Below are positions 21,928-35,400 of a DNA stretch of 64,000 nucleotides, piece after piece. The DNA is from Balaenoptera acutorostrata. Lineage: Eukaryota > Chordata > Mammalia > Artiodactyla > Balaenopteridae. Each line of letters opens with the position of its first letter. The stretch's first letter is position 1. The translations under genes and the position numbers were made by a program. A model generated the notes under the pieces. The model made no database searches and was not told the DNA's origin. It was given only the letters and a program-made list of their open reading frames with translations. Where the stretch lies: the NCBI RefSeq assembly GCF_949987535.1, contig NC_080082.1:44393874-44457873 (forward strand), read 5' to 3'.

Positions 21928-24900
21928 ATGGCAATAGAAACATACATATCAATAATTATTAAATGTAAATGGATTAAATGTTCCAACCAAAAGACATAGA
22001 CTAGCTGAATGGATACAAAAACAGGATCCATATATATGCTGTCTACAAGAGACGACTTCAGACCTAGGGACACATACAGCCTGAATGTGAGAGGATGGAA
22101 AAAGGTATTCCACACAAACGGAAAGCAAAAGAAAGTTGGAGTAGCAATACTCCTATCAGAAAAAATATACTTTAAAAGCTGTTATAAGAGACAACGAAGG
22201 ACACTACATAATGATCAAGGGATCAATCCAAGGAGAAGATATAACAATTGTAAATATATATGCACCCAACATAGGAGCACCTCAATATATAAGGCAAATA
22301 CTAACAGCTATAAAGGGAGAAATCAACAGTAACACAATAATAGTGGGGGGTTTTAACACCCCACTTTCATCAATGGACAAATCATCCAGACAGAAAATCA
22401 GTAAGGAAACACAGGCCTTAAATGACACATTAGACCAGATGGACAATTGATATTTATAGATCATTCCATACAAAAGCAGCAGAATACAAATTCTTCTCAT
22501 GTGCACATGCAACATTCTCCAGGATTGACCACATACTGAGCCACAGAGCTTGGTAAATTTAAGAAATTTGAAATCATATTAAACATCTTTTCTGACCACA
22601 ATGCTATGAGATTAGAAATAAACTACAAGAAAAAAAACTGTAAAATAAAACACAAACACACGGAGGCTAAATAATATGCTACTAAACAACCAATGGATCA
22701 CTGAAGAAATCAAAGAGGAAATAAAAAGATACCTAGAGACAAATGAAAATGAAAGCAAAATGATCCAAAACCTATGGACTGCAGCAAAAGCAGTTATAAG
22801 AGGGAAGTTTATAGCAATAAAATCTTACCTCAGGAAATAAGAAAAGTCTCAAATAAACAACCTAACCTCACACCTAAAGCAACTAGAGAAGGAAGAACAA
22901 AACCTAAAGTTTGTAGAAGGAAATAAATCATAAAGATCAGAGTGGAAGTAAATGAAATAGAGGCAAAGATTAATGAAACTAAAAGCTGGTTCTTTGAGAA
23001 GATAAACAAAATTGATAAACCTTTAGCCAGACTCATCAAGAAAAAAAAGGAGAGGACTCAAATCAATAAAATTAGAAATGAAAAAGGAGAAATTACAACT
23101 GACATCACAGAAGTACAAAGGATCATAAGAGACTACTACAAGCAAATATATGCCAATAAAATGGACAACCTGGAAGAAATGGACAAATTCTTAGAAAGGT
23201 ACAATCTTCCAAGACTGAACCAAGAAGAAATAGAAAATATGAACAGACCAATCACAAGTACTGAAATTGAAAGTGTGATTTAAAAACTCCCAACAAACAA
23301 AGTTCAGGAACAGATGGCTTCACAGGTGAATTCTATCAAACATTAAGAGAAGCATTAACACCTATCCTTCTGAAACTGTTCCCAAAAATTTCAGAGGAAG
23401 GAAAACTCCCAAGCTCATTCTATGAGGCCACCATCACCCTGATATTAAAACCAGACAAAAATGTCAAAAAAAAAAAAATTACAGGCCAATATCACTGGTG
23501 AACATAGATGCAAAAATCCTCAACTAAATACTAGCAATCAAGTCCTACAATACACTAAAAGGATCATATACCATGATCAAGTGGGATTTATCCCAGGAAT
23601 GCAAAGATTTTTCAATATCTGCAAATCAATCAGTGTGATACACCACATCAAAAAATTGAAGAATAAAAACCATATGATCATCTCAATAGATGCAGAAAAA
23701 GCTTTTGACAAAATTCAACACCAATTTATGATAAAAACTCTCCAGAGTGTAGGCATAGAGGGAACATACCTCAACATAATAAAGGCCATATATGACAAAC
23801 CTACAGCTAACATAATACTCAATGGTGAAAAGCTGAAAACATTTCCTCTAAGATCAGAAACAAGGATATTCACTCTCACCACTTTTATTCAACATAGTTT
23901 TGGAAGGCCTAGCTATGGCAATCAGAGAAGAAAAAGAAATAAAAGGAATCCAAATTGGAAAAGAAAAAGTTAAAATGTCACTGTTTGCAGATGACATGAT
24001 ACTATACGTAGAAAATCCTAAAGACAATACCAGAAAACTACTAGAGCTCATCAGTGAATTTGGTAAAGTTGCAGGTTACAAAATTAATACACAACAATCT
24101 GTTACATTTCTATACACTAACAACTAAAGATCAGAAAAAGACAAATTCAAGAAACAGTCCCACATACCATTGCATCAAAAAGAATAAAATATCTAGGCAT
24201 AAACATACCTAAGGAGATAAAAGACCTGTACTCCGAAAACTATACGATGCTGATGAAAGAAACCAAAGAGGATACACACAGATGGAAAGATATACCATGT
24301 TCTTGGACTGGAAGAATCAATATTGTCAAAATGACTATACTACCCAAGGCAATCTACAGATTCAATGCAATCTCTATCAAATTACAAATGGCATTTTTCA
24401 CAGAAGTAGAACAAAAAATCTTAAAATTTGTATGGAGACACAAAAGACCCTGAATAGCCAAAGCAATCTTGAGAAAGAAAAAATGGAGCTGGAAAAATCA
24501 TACTCCCTAACTTCAGACTATACTACAAAGCTAGAGTTATCAAAACAGTATGGTACTGGAACAAAAATAGAAAAATAAATCAGTGGAACAGGACAGTAAA
24601 CCCAGAAATAAACCCACACACCTTTGGTCAATTAATCTACAACACAGGAGGCAAGACTATACAATGGAGAAAAGACAGTCTCTTCAATAAATGGTGCTGG
24701 GAAAACTGGACAGCTACATGTAAAAAAATGAAATTAGAACAATCTTTAACTCCATGCACAAAAATAAACTCAAAATGGATTAGACCTAAATGTAAGACCA
24801 GACACTATAAAACTCTTAGAGGGAAACACAGGCAAACAGTCTCTGACATAAATTGCAGCGATATCTTTTTCAGTTTGTGTCCCGGAGTAACAGAAATAAA

Positions 24901-25706
24901 AACAAAAATAAACAAATGGCACCTAATTAAACTCAAAAGCTTGTGCACAGTAAAGGAAACCATAAACAAAACGAAAAGACAACTCACAGAATGGGAGAAT
25001 ATATTTGCAAACAGTGTGACTGGCAAGAAATTAGTCTCCAAAATTTACAACCAGCTCATGTGGCTTAATATCATAAAAACAAAAAACCCAATCAAGAACT
25101 GGGCAGAAGACTTAAAAAGGCATTTCTCCAAAGAAGACACACAGATGGCCAAGAGGCACAGGAAAAGATGCTCAACATCACTAACTATTAGAGAAATGCA
25201 AATCAAAACTACAATGAGATAATCATCTCATGCCAGTCATAATGGCTGTCGTCAAAAAATCCACAAACGTTAAATGCTGGAGAGGGTGTGGAGAAAAGGG
25301 AACCCTCCTACACTGTTGATGGGAATGTAAATTTGTAGAGCCACTGTGGAGCACAGTATGGGAAGTTCCTTAAAAAACTAAAAAGAGAGCTACCATGTGA
25401 TCCTGCAATACCACTGTCGGGCATATACCTGGAGAAAAACATGGTCCGAAAGGACACATGCACCACAATATTCATTGCAGCACTGTTTACAATAGCCAAG
25501 ACATGGAAGCAACCTCAATGTCCATTGACAGAGGAATGGATAAAGATGATGTGGTACATATAGACAGTGGAATATTACTCAGCCATTAAAAAGAATAAAA
25601 TAATGCATTTGCAGCAACATGGGTGGACCTAGAGATTGTCATACTGTGTGAAGTAACTCAGACAGAGAAAGACAAATATCGTATATTGCTTATATGTGGA
25701 ATCTAA
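21928..25706 (+). pseudogene. L1 ORF2, broken, endonuclease Asp lost
   Basis: The start is placed at ATG 21928 and the stop at TAA 25704-25706 by homology. The endonuclease part (about 21940-22640) has VGGFNTP where the active family has GDFN, so a catalytic Asp is replaced by Gly. The reverse transcriptase part includes LFADDMILY from 23981. The C-terminal region runs from about 24900. Stops and frameshifts occur at many places, for example after 22450, 23283 and 24127. It is non-functional. Confidence 0.88.
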
Positions 25707-26031
25707 AAAAGAATTATACAAATGAACTTATTTACAAAATAGAAAGAGACTCACAGACTTAGAGAATGAACATATTGTTACCAAAGGAGTGGGAGGGAGG
25801 GACTGTTAGGGAGTTTGGGGTTGACATGTACACACTGCTATATTTAAAATGGATAACCAACAAGGACCTACAGGGAACTCTGCTCAATATTATGTAACAA
25901 CCTAAATGGGAAAAGAATTTGAAAAAGAATAGATACATGTATATATATAACTGAATCACTTTGCTGTACACTTGAAACTAACACAACGTTGTTAATCAGC
26001 TCTACTTCAATATAAAATAAAAAGTTAAAAA

Positions 26032-26041
26032 AATACTCTTC
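26032..26041. repeat. Target-site duplication of sense L1, right copy
   Basis: 'aatactcttc' directly follows the A-rich tail of the L1. Confidence 0.65.
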
Positions 26042-26054
26042 CAAGCTATCAAGA

Positions 26055-26135
26055 AGACAAGAAAATACTGAATCATTATGTTGTACACTTGAAATAAATA
26101 TGTTATATGTCAATTATACTCAATTTAAATAAAAG
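26055..26135 (+). mobile_element. Old L1 3'-end fragment
   Basis: 'atcattatgttgtacactt' then 'gttatatgtcaattatact' is a classic L1M 3' end. It lies just outside the full-length L1, so that element landed beside or within an older L1 tail. Confidence 0.7.
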
Positions 26136-26864
26136 AAGATAAGAAATAGAGGTGTATGTATATTATGTACAGTTGTAAGAGAAAGTAAAAGGATAATTAA
26201 ATTATCATTTGTAAGAAAATGCAATGCTATAATAGTGCAGTGAGATAAGTTGCCTTCCATATTAAAGAGAAGGAATATAAAAATTTCTAAAATGTACACT
26301 CAGAGTAAATGACAAACTGTGACAAACTAAAAATTTATACAATAGCCCTAAAGAGTTCCTTTTTACAAAATTGTGGTTGTGAGTTGGTAATGGATTCTTA
26401 ACCACCAGAAATGACATATAAACCCAACCTTCATCTTTTAGATATTTGACTATTACACTCCTCCTATAAGCTTTCTTCTCCCTAGATTAGTTATCCAAAG
26501 TGGTTGGATTATCCTCTCAGGATATGTAATTATGTTAATAGGCATTACTAAAAATTGGTAAAAATGTTAACTTTTGAGGCTACTGCCTAAAGCATGACTG
26601 TGAGAGCTGATCAAATGATTCTATGGGCAGGTAATGTTTTAGTTTCATAAAATGAACTGAAATCCAGAAAGTTCTTATACCTTAACTCATTCCAGGGAAC
26701 CCCTGCTGAGTATCATGTAGAGGATCTCAAAAGATAACAGCCAGCACAACATCTTAGTATCCTCCTGACCCATCACCTATAGACACCATTCAAAGAACCT
26801 TTCCTCCAACTTGCAGACTTCCTTTCTTCCAGTGATGTCACAACTGGGCAATTCTGTATCAATT
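26136..26864. other. Unassigned non-coding sequence
   Basis: AT-rich, with no family recognised. Confidence 0.55.
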
Positions 26865-26876
26865 AAACATACACTG
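26865..26876. repeat. Target-site duplication of SINE, left copy (aaacatacactg)
   Basis: Twelve bases identical to 27317-27328. Confidence 0.92.
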
Positions 26877-27316
26877 GGGCTTCCCTGGTGGCGCAGTGGT
26901 TGAGAATCTGCCTGCCAATGCAGAGAACGCGGGTTCGAGCCCTGGTCTGGGAAGATCCCACATGCCGCGGAGCAACTCGGCCCGGGAGCCACAATTACTG
27001 AGCCTGCGCGTCTGGAGCCTGTGCGCGGCAACGAGAGGCCGCGATAGTGAGAGGCCCACGCACCGCGATGAAGAGTGGCCCCCGCTTGCCACAACTAGAG
27101 AAAGCCCTCACACAGAAACGAAGACCCAACACAGCCATACATACATACATACATACATACATACATACATACATACATAAAAAGAATGTAAGCAGACAAG
27201 AATATCATTAAAAAAAAAATTAAAAAAAAAAAGGGGGAAAAACCTCACTATGTGGTTCTCAGGCTGCCTAAAATCATGTCTCCTCTGAGAAGATGTCCCT
27301 TACTTTAAAAAAAAAA
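26877..27316 (+). mobile_element. CHR-type tRNA-derived SINE with extended 3' tail
   Basis: The head gggcttccctggtggcgcag and the pol III B-box ggttcgagccc (26932-26942) are intact. The SINE body ends near 27133 and is followed by (CATA)11 at 27136-27179. The insertion does not end there. A 25-nt unique segment, an A-tract (about 27210-27232), a 72-nt unique segment and another A-tract (27305-27319) follow before the second TSD copy. The whole 440 bp is therefore one insertion, with downstream sequence carried along. Confidence 0.88.
27136..27179. repeat. (CATA)n microsatellite in SINE tail
   Basis: Eleven uninterrupted CATA units. They probably grew from the SINE tail and are likely polymorphic. 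Confidence 0.95.
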
Positions 27317-27328
27317 AAACATACACTG
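27317..27328. repeat. Target-site duplication of SINE, right copy
   Basis: A perfect 12-base repeat of 26865-26876. It fixes the true 3' border of the SINE insertion. Confidence 0.92.
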
Positions 27329-28049
27329 AAGTATTAATAGCTCCAGACTTTGGGTGGCATCTTTGAACACATCTGATTTATTTTTACTTCTTTGGATAAT
27401 CAACCTAATTATAGTAAAGACTCAAATTTATTGTAATATGTCTTATTGCCATAAAAAATTTAAAAGAATCCTATCACAAAATCAAAACTTCAGAAATGTA
27501 CCCAACAATTAATGAAATTTAGTATACAATAAAAGCAACAACTCAAATTAGTGGGGAAAGATGAAATTAGTAAAAAGTAGTATTGGGAAAACAATATATC
27601 ATATGGAAAAAGACAAAATTCGTGGTCCTGCCTAGTCTACTATTTGGACTAAGAAGGAAGAGAAAACTGGTTTAAATAACTGGTTTCAAGAGAGAATACA
27701 AAGGAAGAGGCAGGCGTGAAGAGTTGCAGTTCTCTTTTAAATATAAGAAAATTACACTATATATTATTTCCCATTTTTTGAAGTAAATGGTAGCATACTA
27801 CCCTCATTACTCTCTGTTATTTTAGTCTCTTAAGAATATCCTGGAGATTACTCCATGAAGTTTGTAATTTTTTCTTTCTCTATATGCATGGTTTTTCAGT
27901 GTAACCAGAGTTGATAAGAGAAAATTTCTCTTTATAGACACATTCCAGTTAACAAATAAATGATGGATTAGAATATCTCCTTTTGTAACCTCCTATGAAG
28001 TAAGAGATCTTGGCATGATCATCAATGGCTATTAACATCACACAAAGGG
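27329..28049. other. Unassigned AT-rich sequence
   Basis: No family recognised. Confidence 0.5.
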
Positions 28050-28650
28050 AAACAAGAAGATATTATAGGCCTCCTGACAAGACCATCTCTGAAGCAGTCT
28101 TGCCAAACATCAAACCTGAACCTGACCAAGCATCTAGATTTAATTATCAATATATAGAAAATGCAGGGACAAATTAGCATGTTAAAATGATACCCTGGGG
28201 TTATAATCACAAAATCCAGATTTGTGGACACTCTCCAAGGACAAAAGAGCCAGTTTCGTCAACAAAAGCAGTATTAATAACAATATAAAACAAAATAAAA
28301 CAAAAGGTAAGAAAGAAAACACAGAGAGAAGGAGAAAGTAAATTGAAAGAAATATAAAAGATACACCAGTCAATCACAATGTCTGGATCAGGTTTGGATC
28401 CATATTCAAACTGTTTAAAAATTTATAAAACATTATATCACAGTTGAGGAAATGTAAACACTGACTAATTTGATGTTATTAAAGAATCATTGTTAATATC
28501 AATATTTTTAGGTGTAAAAGTTGTATTATAGTTATAATGATCAAAACAAGTCTTTTGGAAAGCTGTAGATATAGACTGAAATATTCATAGATGAAGTGAC
28601 AGAAATCTAGAGTTGCTTCAAAATGATCTGGGGCTTTGTATCAGAAGTAG
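28050..28650 (+). mobile_element. Old L1 (L1MC/L1M5-type) 3'UTR fragment
   Basis: The run 'gatgttattaaagaatcat', 'atatttttaggtgtaaaag', 'gactgaaatattcatagatg' and 'gttgcttcaaaatgatctgg' follows the order of an old L1M 3'UTR. Confidence 0.6.
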
Positions 28651-30380
28651 GTTGGAATAGAGGTGAAATAAGGTTGGCCATTCATCAGTAACTGTTGAAG
28701 CTAACTGATTGATACATGAAAGGTTCATTATATCTCTCATGTAATTTGGGGATACTGTACACAGCATGAAAATGACATGGTACACTTCCTTCCCTACAGG
28801 ACAAGGACACAATTTTGAGTCTTTTCACCCTCATCTCCTTGGAGATGTTATTAGGCACAGAATCCTCAGTAGGCAAGAAATTCTTTCCCAAAAACAGAGG
28901 GGGATACATTATGCCCCATTTATTGTTTACCCTAACAGTTAATGTAGAAGAAGATGTGATTCACAAAGACTCTGTAAAGATAGTATATCTCTGTATAGTC
29001 CTAATATCTTCTTACCTTTTTAAAATTTTCAAATATGACCAGAGATTTAGGACATTCTCCTGAGGTTTTTTGTAAAGGGATTTTTCCTAAATAAAGAGTG
29101 CAAACAGCAAGGAACTGCCCACTTAACTGCAGAGAAAAAGAAGGGTATTGATCTTTCCTAGCATTTAAAAAACAAAACTGAACAAAACAAACCACCACTC
29201 TGCACACCCATGGGAATCATACAAGGGAATATACACAGCTTCCAACTTTCTTGAGTTCAAGTGAAAGTCAGGGTTTGGAGAGAGGAATGGGGAGAGTAGA
29301 TCTTACTGGATCTTCTGATGCTCATAGCAAAGTGATCAAGGCATCTGAGTCAACTTTTGAGGCTTCTTTGAACAGAAGGACAAAGTGAGAATATGGCAAG
29401 CTTGCCCTAAAGTCCCAGAAGTTTTGAGAGAAAGAGCACAGTGCTCCTTACAAAACAGACTGAGCTGGGTACATGGATCCCAATGGGTAAGGAACAGAGA
29501 AAATACCACCAGTCTAAAATTTTAGACAGTTGCACTGCCCTTTGTGGGTACAGATTTGATGCTTCCCATGAACCTCTGAACCCAGAGTCAACTGACTGGG
29601 GCAATTGATTCACCAAAAGGCTTATCTAATTTCCTTCTCCAGGCACGAATTACAATCCTATGCAGTAGGGACTCTCATTGCCATCTAACAACCCAGGAGA
29701 TGATACTGTTTCCATACTTGGTTTTGTCCCCTGTGTCACTCTAGGACCATCATGACCATTTCTCCATTTTCTCCTATGCAGACCACACTTATATCCTCAG
29801 AGGAGAACTTTGACAACTACTTCCTTGACCTCTGGCCCTGGAATCAGGGATACTCAAGCAACTCCTGTACTCCAGAATCCAGAGCAGTGTAGATTTTGCC
29901 ATTGATGGAGGACTAAGAGCTCTCATTGACACAATCTCTGGATCCCAGAATTCCCACTATAATCCCTCAGCTCTGAGCCTATTCCTACCATCCCTTTCAG
30001 GGAAGATAAATAGGCATGAATAGTGGACAGACCAGCTTCCCAAAAGCTCAGATAAGGCACGGGGCAGATATGATGAGCAGACAGTATGGTTCATGCTGAG
30101 GAGCCCTGGATAAACTAGACCTAATTCTCAGTCACTTTCTTTACTGATAATTGGACCCAACAGGGCCATTCCAATTCATTTCTCTCTCTTCATTTATCCT
30201 TTAGTTCCATCCAAAGGGTCAGTTTAGGGTATAATTAAGTCAATTACTTTCTGAAAGGCCATCATGGCAGCCATTACAGAAAATGATAGTAGGCCCCATT
30301 CATGCTGTGGGAATTAGCTTGTCAGCCTCAAGGCTTATGGAGACAAAGGGGCAAAAAATCAAGGGATTCGGTTGTTCACC
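28651..30380. other. Unassigned non-coding sequence
   Basis: No repeat family or gene was recognised in about 1.7 kb. The longest frames are below 75 residues. Confidence 0.55.
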
Positions 30381-30836
30381 AATTCATTCATCTATTCTTT
30401 CATTTGTGTTTGTGTGTAAAACCTATTATGACGCAGAACCATCCTATTCCTTGCCTTAATGGGACTTACAGCTTAGTGGAAAGCATAGTAGTGAATTCAA
30501 TAATAACCTTAATAAATATACTGCTACAGATGCAGGAAGGTTATGAGAATGTGATGTACAACAGAAACCTATTTTCTATTGTGGGGCCCAGGAAGGTCTT
30601 TTTGAAGCTCATTCTACAGGATGAGCAGGAGTTAGCCAGGCAAAGAGGCATAGATATGTCTTTCCAGCAGGCCTTTACACACACTGTTCTTTGCTGGGAG
30701 ATGAGAAAAGGACAGTGTGGCCAGAGACCATTAGGTGATAAGGAGATGGACATGAGATAAGACCTAAAAAATGGGCAGGCCGGAGCAGGTAGAGCCTTGT
30801 TGACAAGAGCATAGTGATAGAATAAGAGATGAATGT
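30381..30836 (-). repeat. L2 LINE fragment
   Basis: Reverse L2 landmarks: 'aattcattcatctattctttc', then 'gaaggtctttttgaagc', 'gatgagcaggagttagccag', 'agacctaaaaaatggg' and 'gtagagccttgttgac'. A 152-residue plus-strand frame lies across it and is a chance frame in the repeat. Confidence 0.7.
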
Positions 30837-32150
30837 GGTGTAGCAGAGAGAGCACGGAAGTTGACATCAGGGTATCTAAATTCTGGAACCACTGGCCATG
30901 CTGTGTTTCTTCATGTGGGCCCACCATGGCTTTGCAAGGCCTGGGATGAGGACTTACAGTGCACTGTGTACTCTGGGCAGTTGTGGTCCCTGCACTGCAA
31001 CAAAAGTTATGGAACTAAGGAAGGGAGATAAAAATGAGAAAGAAATGGGACAGACTTTAAGACCAAATCCCCTGGATTGTTTCTCAAACCAAACTCTGGA
31101 TGCCCAAATAGGTTTTTATACCACATGCCAACTGCACTGGAGACAGTCTGTGAGTCACCCAGATCCTCTCAACAATTTCAGCTTCCTGAGCTCTGGCCAC
31201 TTGCCAGGGCCCCATACCCATAGATGTAAAGCTCTAGTTACCACTGCCTGTCATCTCATCCCCTCACACATCAGTGGGCTCAGCCTTCCCTGGGGAGTGT
31301 ACCAAGCTATGCATGGCCCCCATTGCACTTGCCATGGCAGGAGCTAGAGAAATTTGAGCACCTTAGTTCAGCTCCACTGGATTCATGGAGGCTTTGGTTT
31401 CTTCAGTGGCTGCCCAGATACAAGGGGGTCAGTTATCCATTTATCTGGATATGTGGAGGCATTGAAAGTCTGTAAGGTGGACTTTGAGCAATGAGAGATG
31501 GGAAATAGAAAGAAGACAGAAGATAAATTGCTTGACTTTCCTCCCCTAAGATGGGCTGTTCTGACAGGGTTTTCACATGTCCTCCCAGAGAGATCTCATG
31601 TGACTGAGCAACGGGCTGGAGTTCTTGAGAAACTGTAGCCAGCTTGGTAACATATCACCTTTTATTTGCATTATCTCCTTGCTGCTTTACTTCCCTTTAT
31701 CCCTCACTTTGCTTGCTGGGATGCATCTCCCAAGAAAGTATTAACATGTCAACTTTGCTTGGTGCTCTGTTTCTTGGGTTAAGACACTGGCTCTGGCTGC
31801 CTAGGAAGTGTGTTGAGAAGGTATCTGAGTTGAGCTCAGACCTGGTGAACAAGAACCATGTGATCAGTGAGTGAGATCTACCACAAGAGTGAGAAAATGT
31901 GCCCAGTATCTGTCACCTCTGAACTAGAGCCTTCTATGGTTAATGTCTGCCCAGCATAAGCAGTCCCAGAATATACTTAGGAGCACAGATAAGGTGAAAT
32001 CAAACTTGCCTCCAAACTAAGAAAAACACACTAAAGAAGAAATATTTGGTGCTCGGAAGATCATAGCTAAGAGCAAATTAGGCAATCCCTCTATGGGATT
32101 CAGCATGCACTACAGGAGAGGCTGAAAATAAAACTATGGATAAAATGGCT
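30837..32150. other. Unassigned sequence, possible MIR head at 30838-30895
   Basis: 'gtagcagagagagcacgga' then 'ctaaattctggaaccac' resembles the tRNA-like start of a MIR but does not extend. The rest is unassigned, including a 149-residue frame at 30898-31347 with no recognisable domain. Confidence 0.45.
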
Positions 32151-32403
32151 TCATGGATAATCATAGTAATACTCAGTTACTGCACACCAGACACTGCAGT
32201 AAGATTTTCACATGTTCCATCTCATTTAGTCATCATAACAGTACTATAAGTCATATACTCTTACAAAACCTCATTTTACAGATGAGGAAACAGACCCAGA
32301 GAGGCTGAGTAACTAGCCTAATATCACACAGCTAAGAAGAAGGAGAGGAGCCCAGGTAGTCTGGCTCCAGGGTCCATGCCCTAACTGGAGCACTGTGCTG
32401 CTT
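32151..32403 (-). repeat. MIR SINE
   Basis: Nearly complete reverse MIR: 'ttttacagatgaggaaaca', 'cagagaggctgagtaact', 'atcacacagctaagaag', 'agtctggctccagggtcc' and a final 'gagcactgtgctg'. Confidence 0.88.
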
Positions 32404-35400
32404 AGTGGAGCCCTCTGCTAGCAGATCAGGTCTGACTTCCAGGCAGAGATGAGCATATATCTATTCCTAGAGGCTCATACCAAGGAGGAGACTAGATCAT
32501 CCTGTAGCTTGTCCCTTCCATGACTTTTTGAGTCAGAACCTTGGGTCAGAGAGAGGCAGATGCTGACCAAGGTAGAGAAACAAGCTGTAGGAGTACTTGA
32601 GGGCTGTTCTTATTTTAGAAATTAAAAAAAAAAAAATTACCATTAGAAATGCTCCATACTTCACATCACATATTGGGAGATACTCTGAGACATCTTTCAA
32701 CACTTTATTGCTCATTTCCAAAGTTCAGTAGACGTGATTCCCACAGACCTTTTATGAATTGTGGCTCCAGTAGGAGAGGAAAAGTCTAGTGTTTTATAAA
32801 GGATGGACTTAGGCGTCTCTAAGGAATAAACACTTCACAAAAATAGTCTCTACAAATATAGGGTCAGAATTAGTTTCTTAACATTAATTAAGGTAGAGGA
32901 AGGGTTACTATCTTAATACATGGGTGTCAGCGGGTCCACAAGCACCAACAAATTGCAGAGACCAATGTGGGGCTCTCCACAGCATGGTTAGAACTTGCCA
33001 GGTTGAAGACAGACAACCTCCACATTGGAAGGGCCTTTAAATGGTTAATTTCACCCCTTCACTGTTGCTTATTAACATGGGAGTCTGATTAGAAATTAGA
33101 TTCTCTGTGAGAGCTTCAACTTATAATTTAAGGACTTTTGCTGTACAACCATTACAAAACAATTACATAAAGATTAATTAGCAAATTCCCAAAACAGTAG
33201 TAAACAGCAAAGTAGTTTAATTAAAACCATTACCTCCAAAATCTGAACGTTAATAACAGTTGTAGCCCAGGGAGAAATGAGAAGCAAGCCAACAGAGAGT
33301 AGGGAAAAGAGTATAGTAATGTCCTTTGGCGCTGACACTCAGCCTGTCTGTACTTCCACATCTGCTCTCCTGGCTAATTACTCTTGGGACTCTCTGGCCT
33401 TTGAGTCTCGCAAGGTCCCAGGTTCTTCCTAAAGTCCTCTATGGCTGTGGCTTTGAGATCCACTGCAGACAAATCTGTTACAATCAGCCTGCCTCCAACA
33501 AGAGGCCTTTAATCTTCAAAAGAGAGAGAGGCCGTAGGTCGGGCAAACAATAAAACTTTCTAGTGGGGAATTCATAACATTTGGAATTGTCAGAAACATC
33601 TGTTAACAGTGACTCTTGCCTTTCAGAAGAAACTGATAAGTTTTACTCCAACCTAGACTGCTTATCACAGATTCTGAATGAAGTGTTTGACAAAGGAACC
33701 CAACTAAAATGAAATTTAACCATAACACTACTTAGTAAGCACACATACTAGGCTCGGTTCATTTCCTTTATGATCTTATGTTATCACAGGAACCTCACAA
33801 AGCCACATTGCCTCTGTTCCCAAGCAGAGTAACTCACTTAGCCTAGGACATGGGGAACCTGATTGTTGAGCTTCACCCCACAGGCCTACAAGGCCTGTGC
33901 TTGCCCAGCCTCAAGACCAAAGAAAGAGCCCAGAGTCAGCGACAGAGACATCAGTGGTTTAATGGATGGGGGGGCTTACACGTCTGAAGTAAGGTCTTGG
34001 AGAGACACCCTGCTGTGTGCAGCAGATGGCAATGGTGGGCAAGACATGGTGGCAGTTTTCGTTCCCGGGTGGGGGCGGAGAGGAGATTGCCAGTTACACG
34101 GGAATCATGTCAGGTTGGGTCATCAGTTACCAGGGAAACCAGCTGAGGGGCAAGTCCCTCACTCTCCCTTTGATAAGCATAGTGGAGAGTTCTGATCTAA
34201 AGCTAGAACAGTCATTGGCTGGGGCCTGGGCCAACATGTAGAAAGGTCAGTCATGTCAGAAGGGTGTAGGTGAAGCAGGCACTGGTCAAGCAGGGGATGT
34301 ACAGAGAGCAAGAGAAGAGCCATTTTGAGTGGCCCGAACACACACTGCTCTTTCCTTTTCTAGGCCCATTTATTTCTTTTATATCACAGCGATCCCCTCT
34401 GGTGGTGTAACAAGGATAAACATTTAACTCATTTAAGGCAGAGACTTTTATCATTCTGTGAGCCTGTCATGAATTACAGCATAGACTTGACAATGATCGA
34501 TTTCTCCAAAGTGAAATGCACATGAACTTCAAATCAGAGAAAACTTGCCCTTAACCAGGACAGCCGATGTCTGTGCAACTCCACACCAGCTACCATGAAG
34601 GGCTGGCCTGGGCCTGAAGTTCCTTAAGAGCAGGTGAAGGGCAGTCCCCTGACCCACTGCTTCCAGTCTCTGGTTTAGACCCTCTGTTGCAGGTGAGTGT
34701 TGAGAAGCCACTTTCTGGTTTATGTACCCATTCCATCTATCTTGCCTCACCTTCACAGTATTCAGGGACTGACATATGTAAGTGTCCTCTTCCTAGTCAT
34801 ACAAGGCCCTGCCCTCTGCCAGCAGAGTCAGACTGTCTGCCTGCAACCTGGCTTCTCATTTTGCTTTACTCCAGAAATTATGCAAATCACAGCTATTAGT
34901 ATAACAGCTTCTGAAGATTTCAGAAGGAAAAGGGAAAAAAATGCTACCACAAAATCCCTGTGCTTGGTTAAAAGACCATGAATTTCCCCATTCTCTTCAT
35001 TCACTCTTGTCAGTAATATTTATGCATCTGAAGCCTGTTTTTCAGTCATATGAATATCTACAAAAGCGACATCAGTCAGTCAGCAGAAACCTCTGGAACT
35101 GCAACCATGGAAGAGAAGAAGGGAAAAGCCCAACTAGAGCCAAGATGGAGGGGAAGAGGGAGAAGGGCTAGATGGGAGATGCTGCCCCAGATGGCCTGGG
35201 TGGAGGTCTGACTTTAGAGGACCTGGGAGGCAGGGGGCAGGGCTCACTCTGAGGTTGGACAAATTCAGCCCCAAGTTCACTCTGAGCACTATCTGCTGTC
35301 CTTTGGGATTGCCTTGCTCCCCTTTTCATTTATCTTGCTCACTAGACAGGAAGCTTTCTGAGGGCAGGAGCTGTGTAAATTCACCTCAACCCTGGCACGG

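Larger units (their letters stand above)
19884..26031 (+). mobile_element. Full-length decayed sense L1 (~6.15 kb)
   Basis: It starts at AGAAGATGGCGGAG (19888-19901), followed by a 5'UTR, ORF1, ORF2, 3'UTR and A-rich tail, with an imperfect short TSD. It carries more stops and indels than the antisense L1 at 5.4-13.5 kb, so it is probably older. Its 5'UTR (~0.9 kb) is not recognisably related to that of the antisense L1, although the coding parts are clearly homologous. Confidence 0.9.

Noticed and set aside
26877..26960. Possible tRNA gene from pol III box sequences
   Set aside because: It is the head of a CHR SINE. No cloverleaf is kept and the TSD shows retroposition.
27136..27179. CRISPR-like direct repeats
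   Set aside because: It is a simple tetranucleotide microsatellite without spacers, in a mammalian SINE tail.
30302..30760. A 152-residue plus-strand frame
   Set aside because: It lies across an antisense L2 and has no domain.
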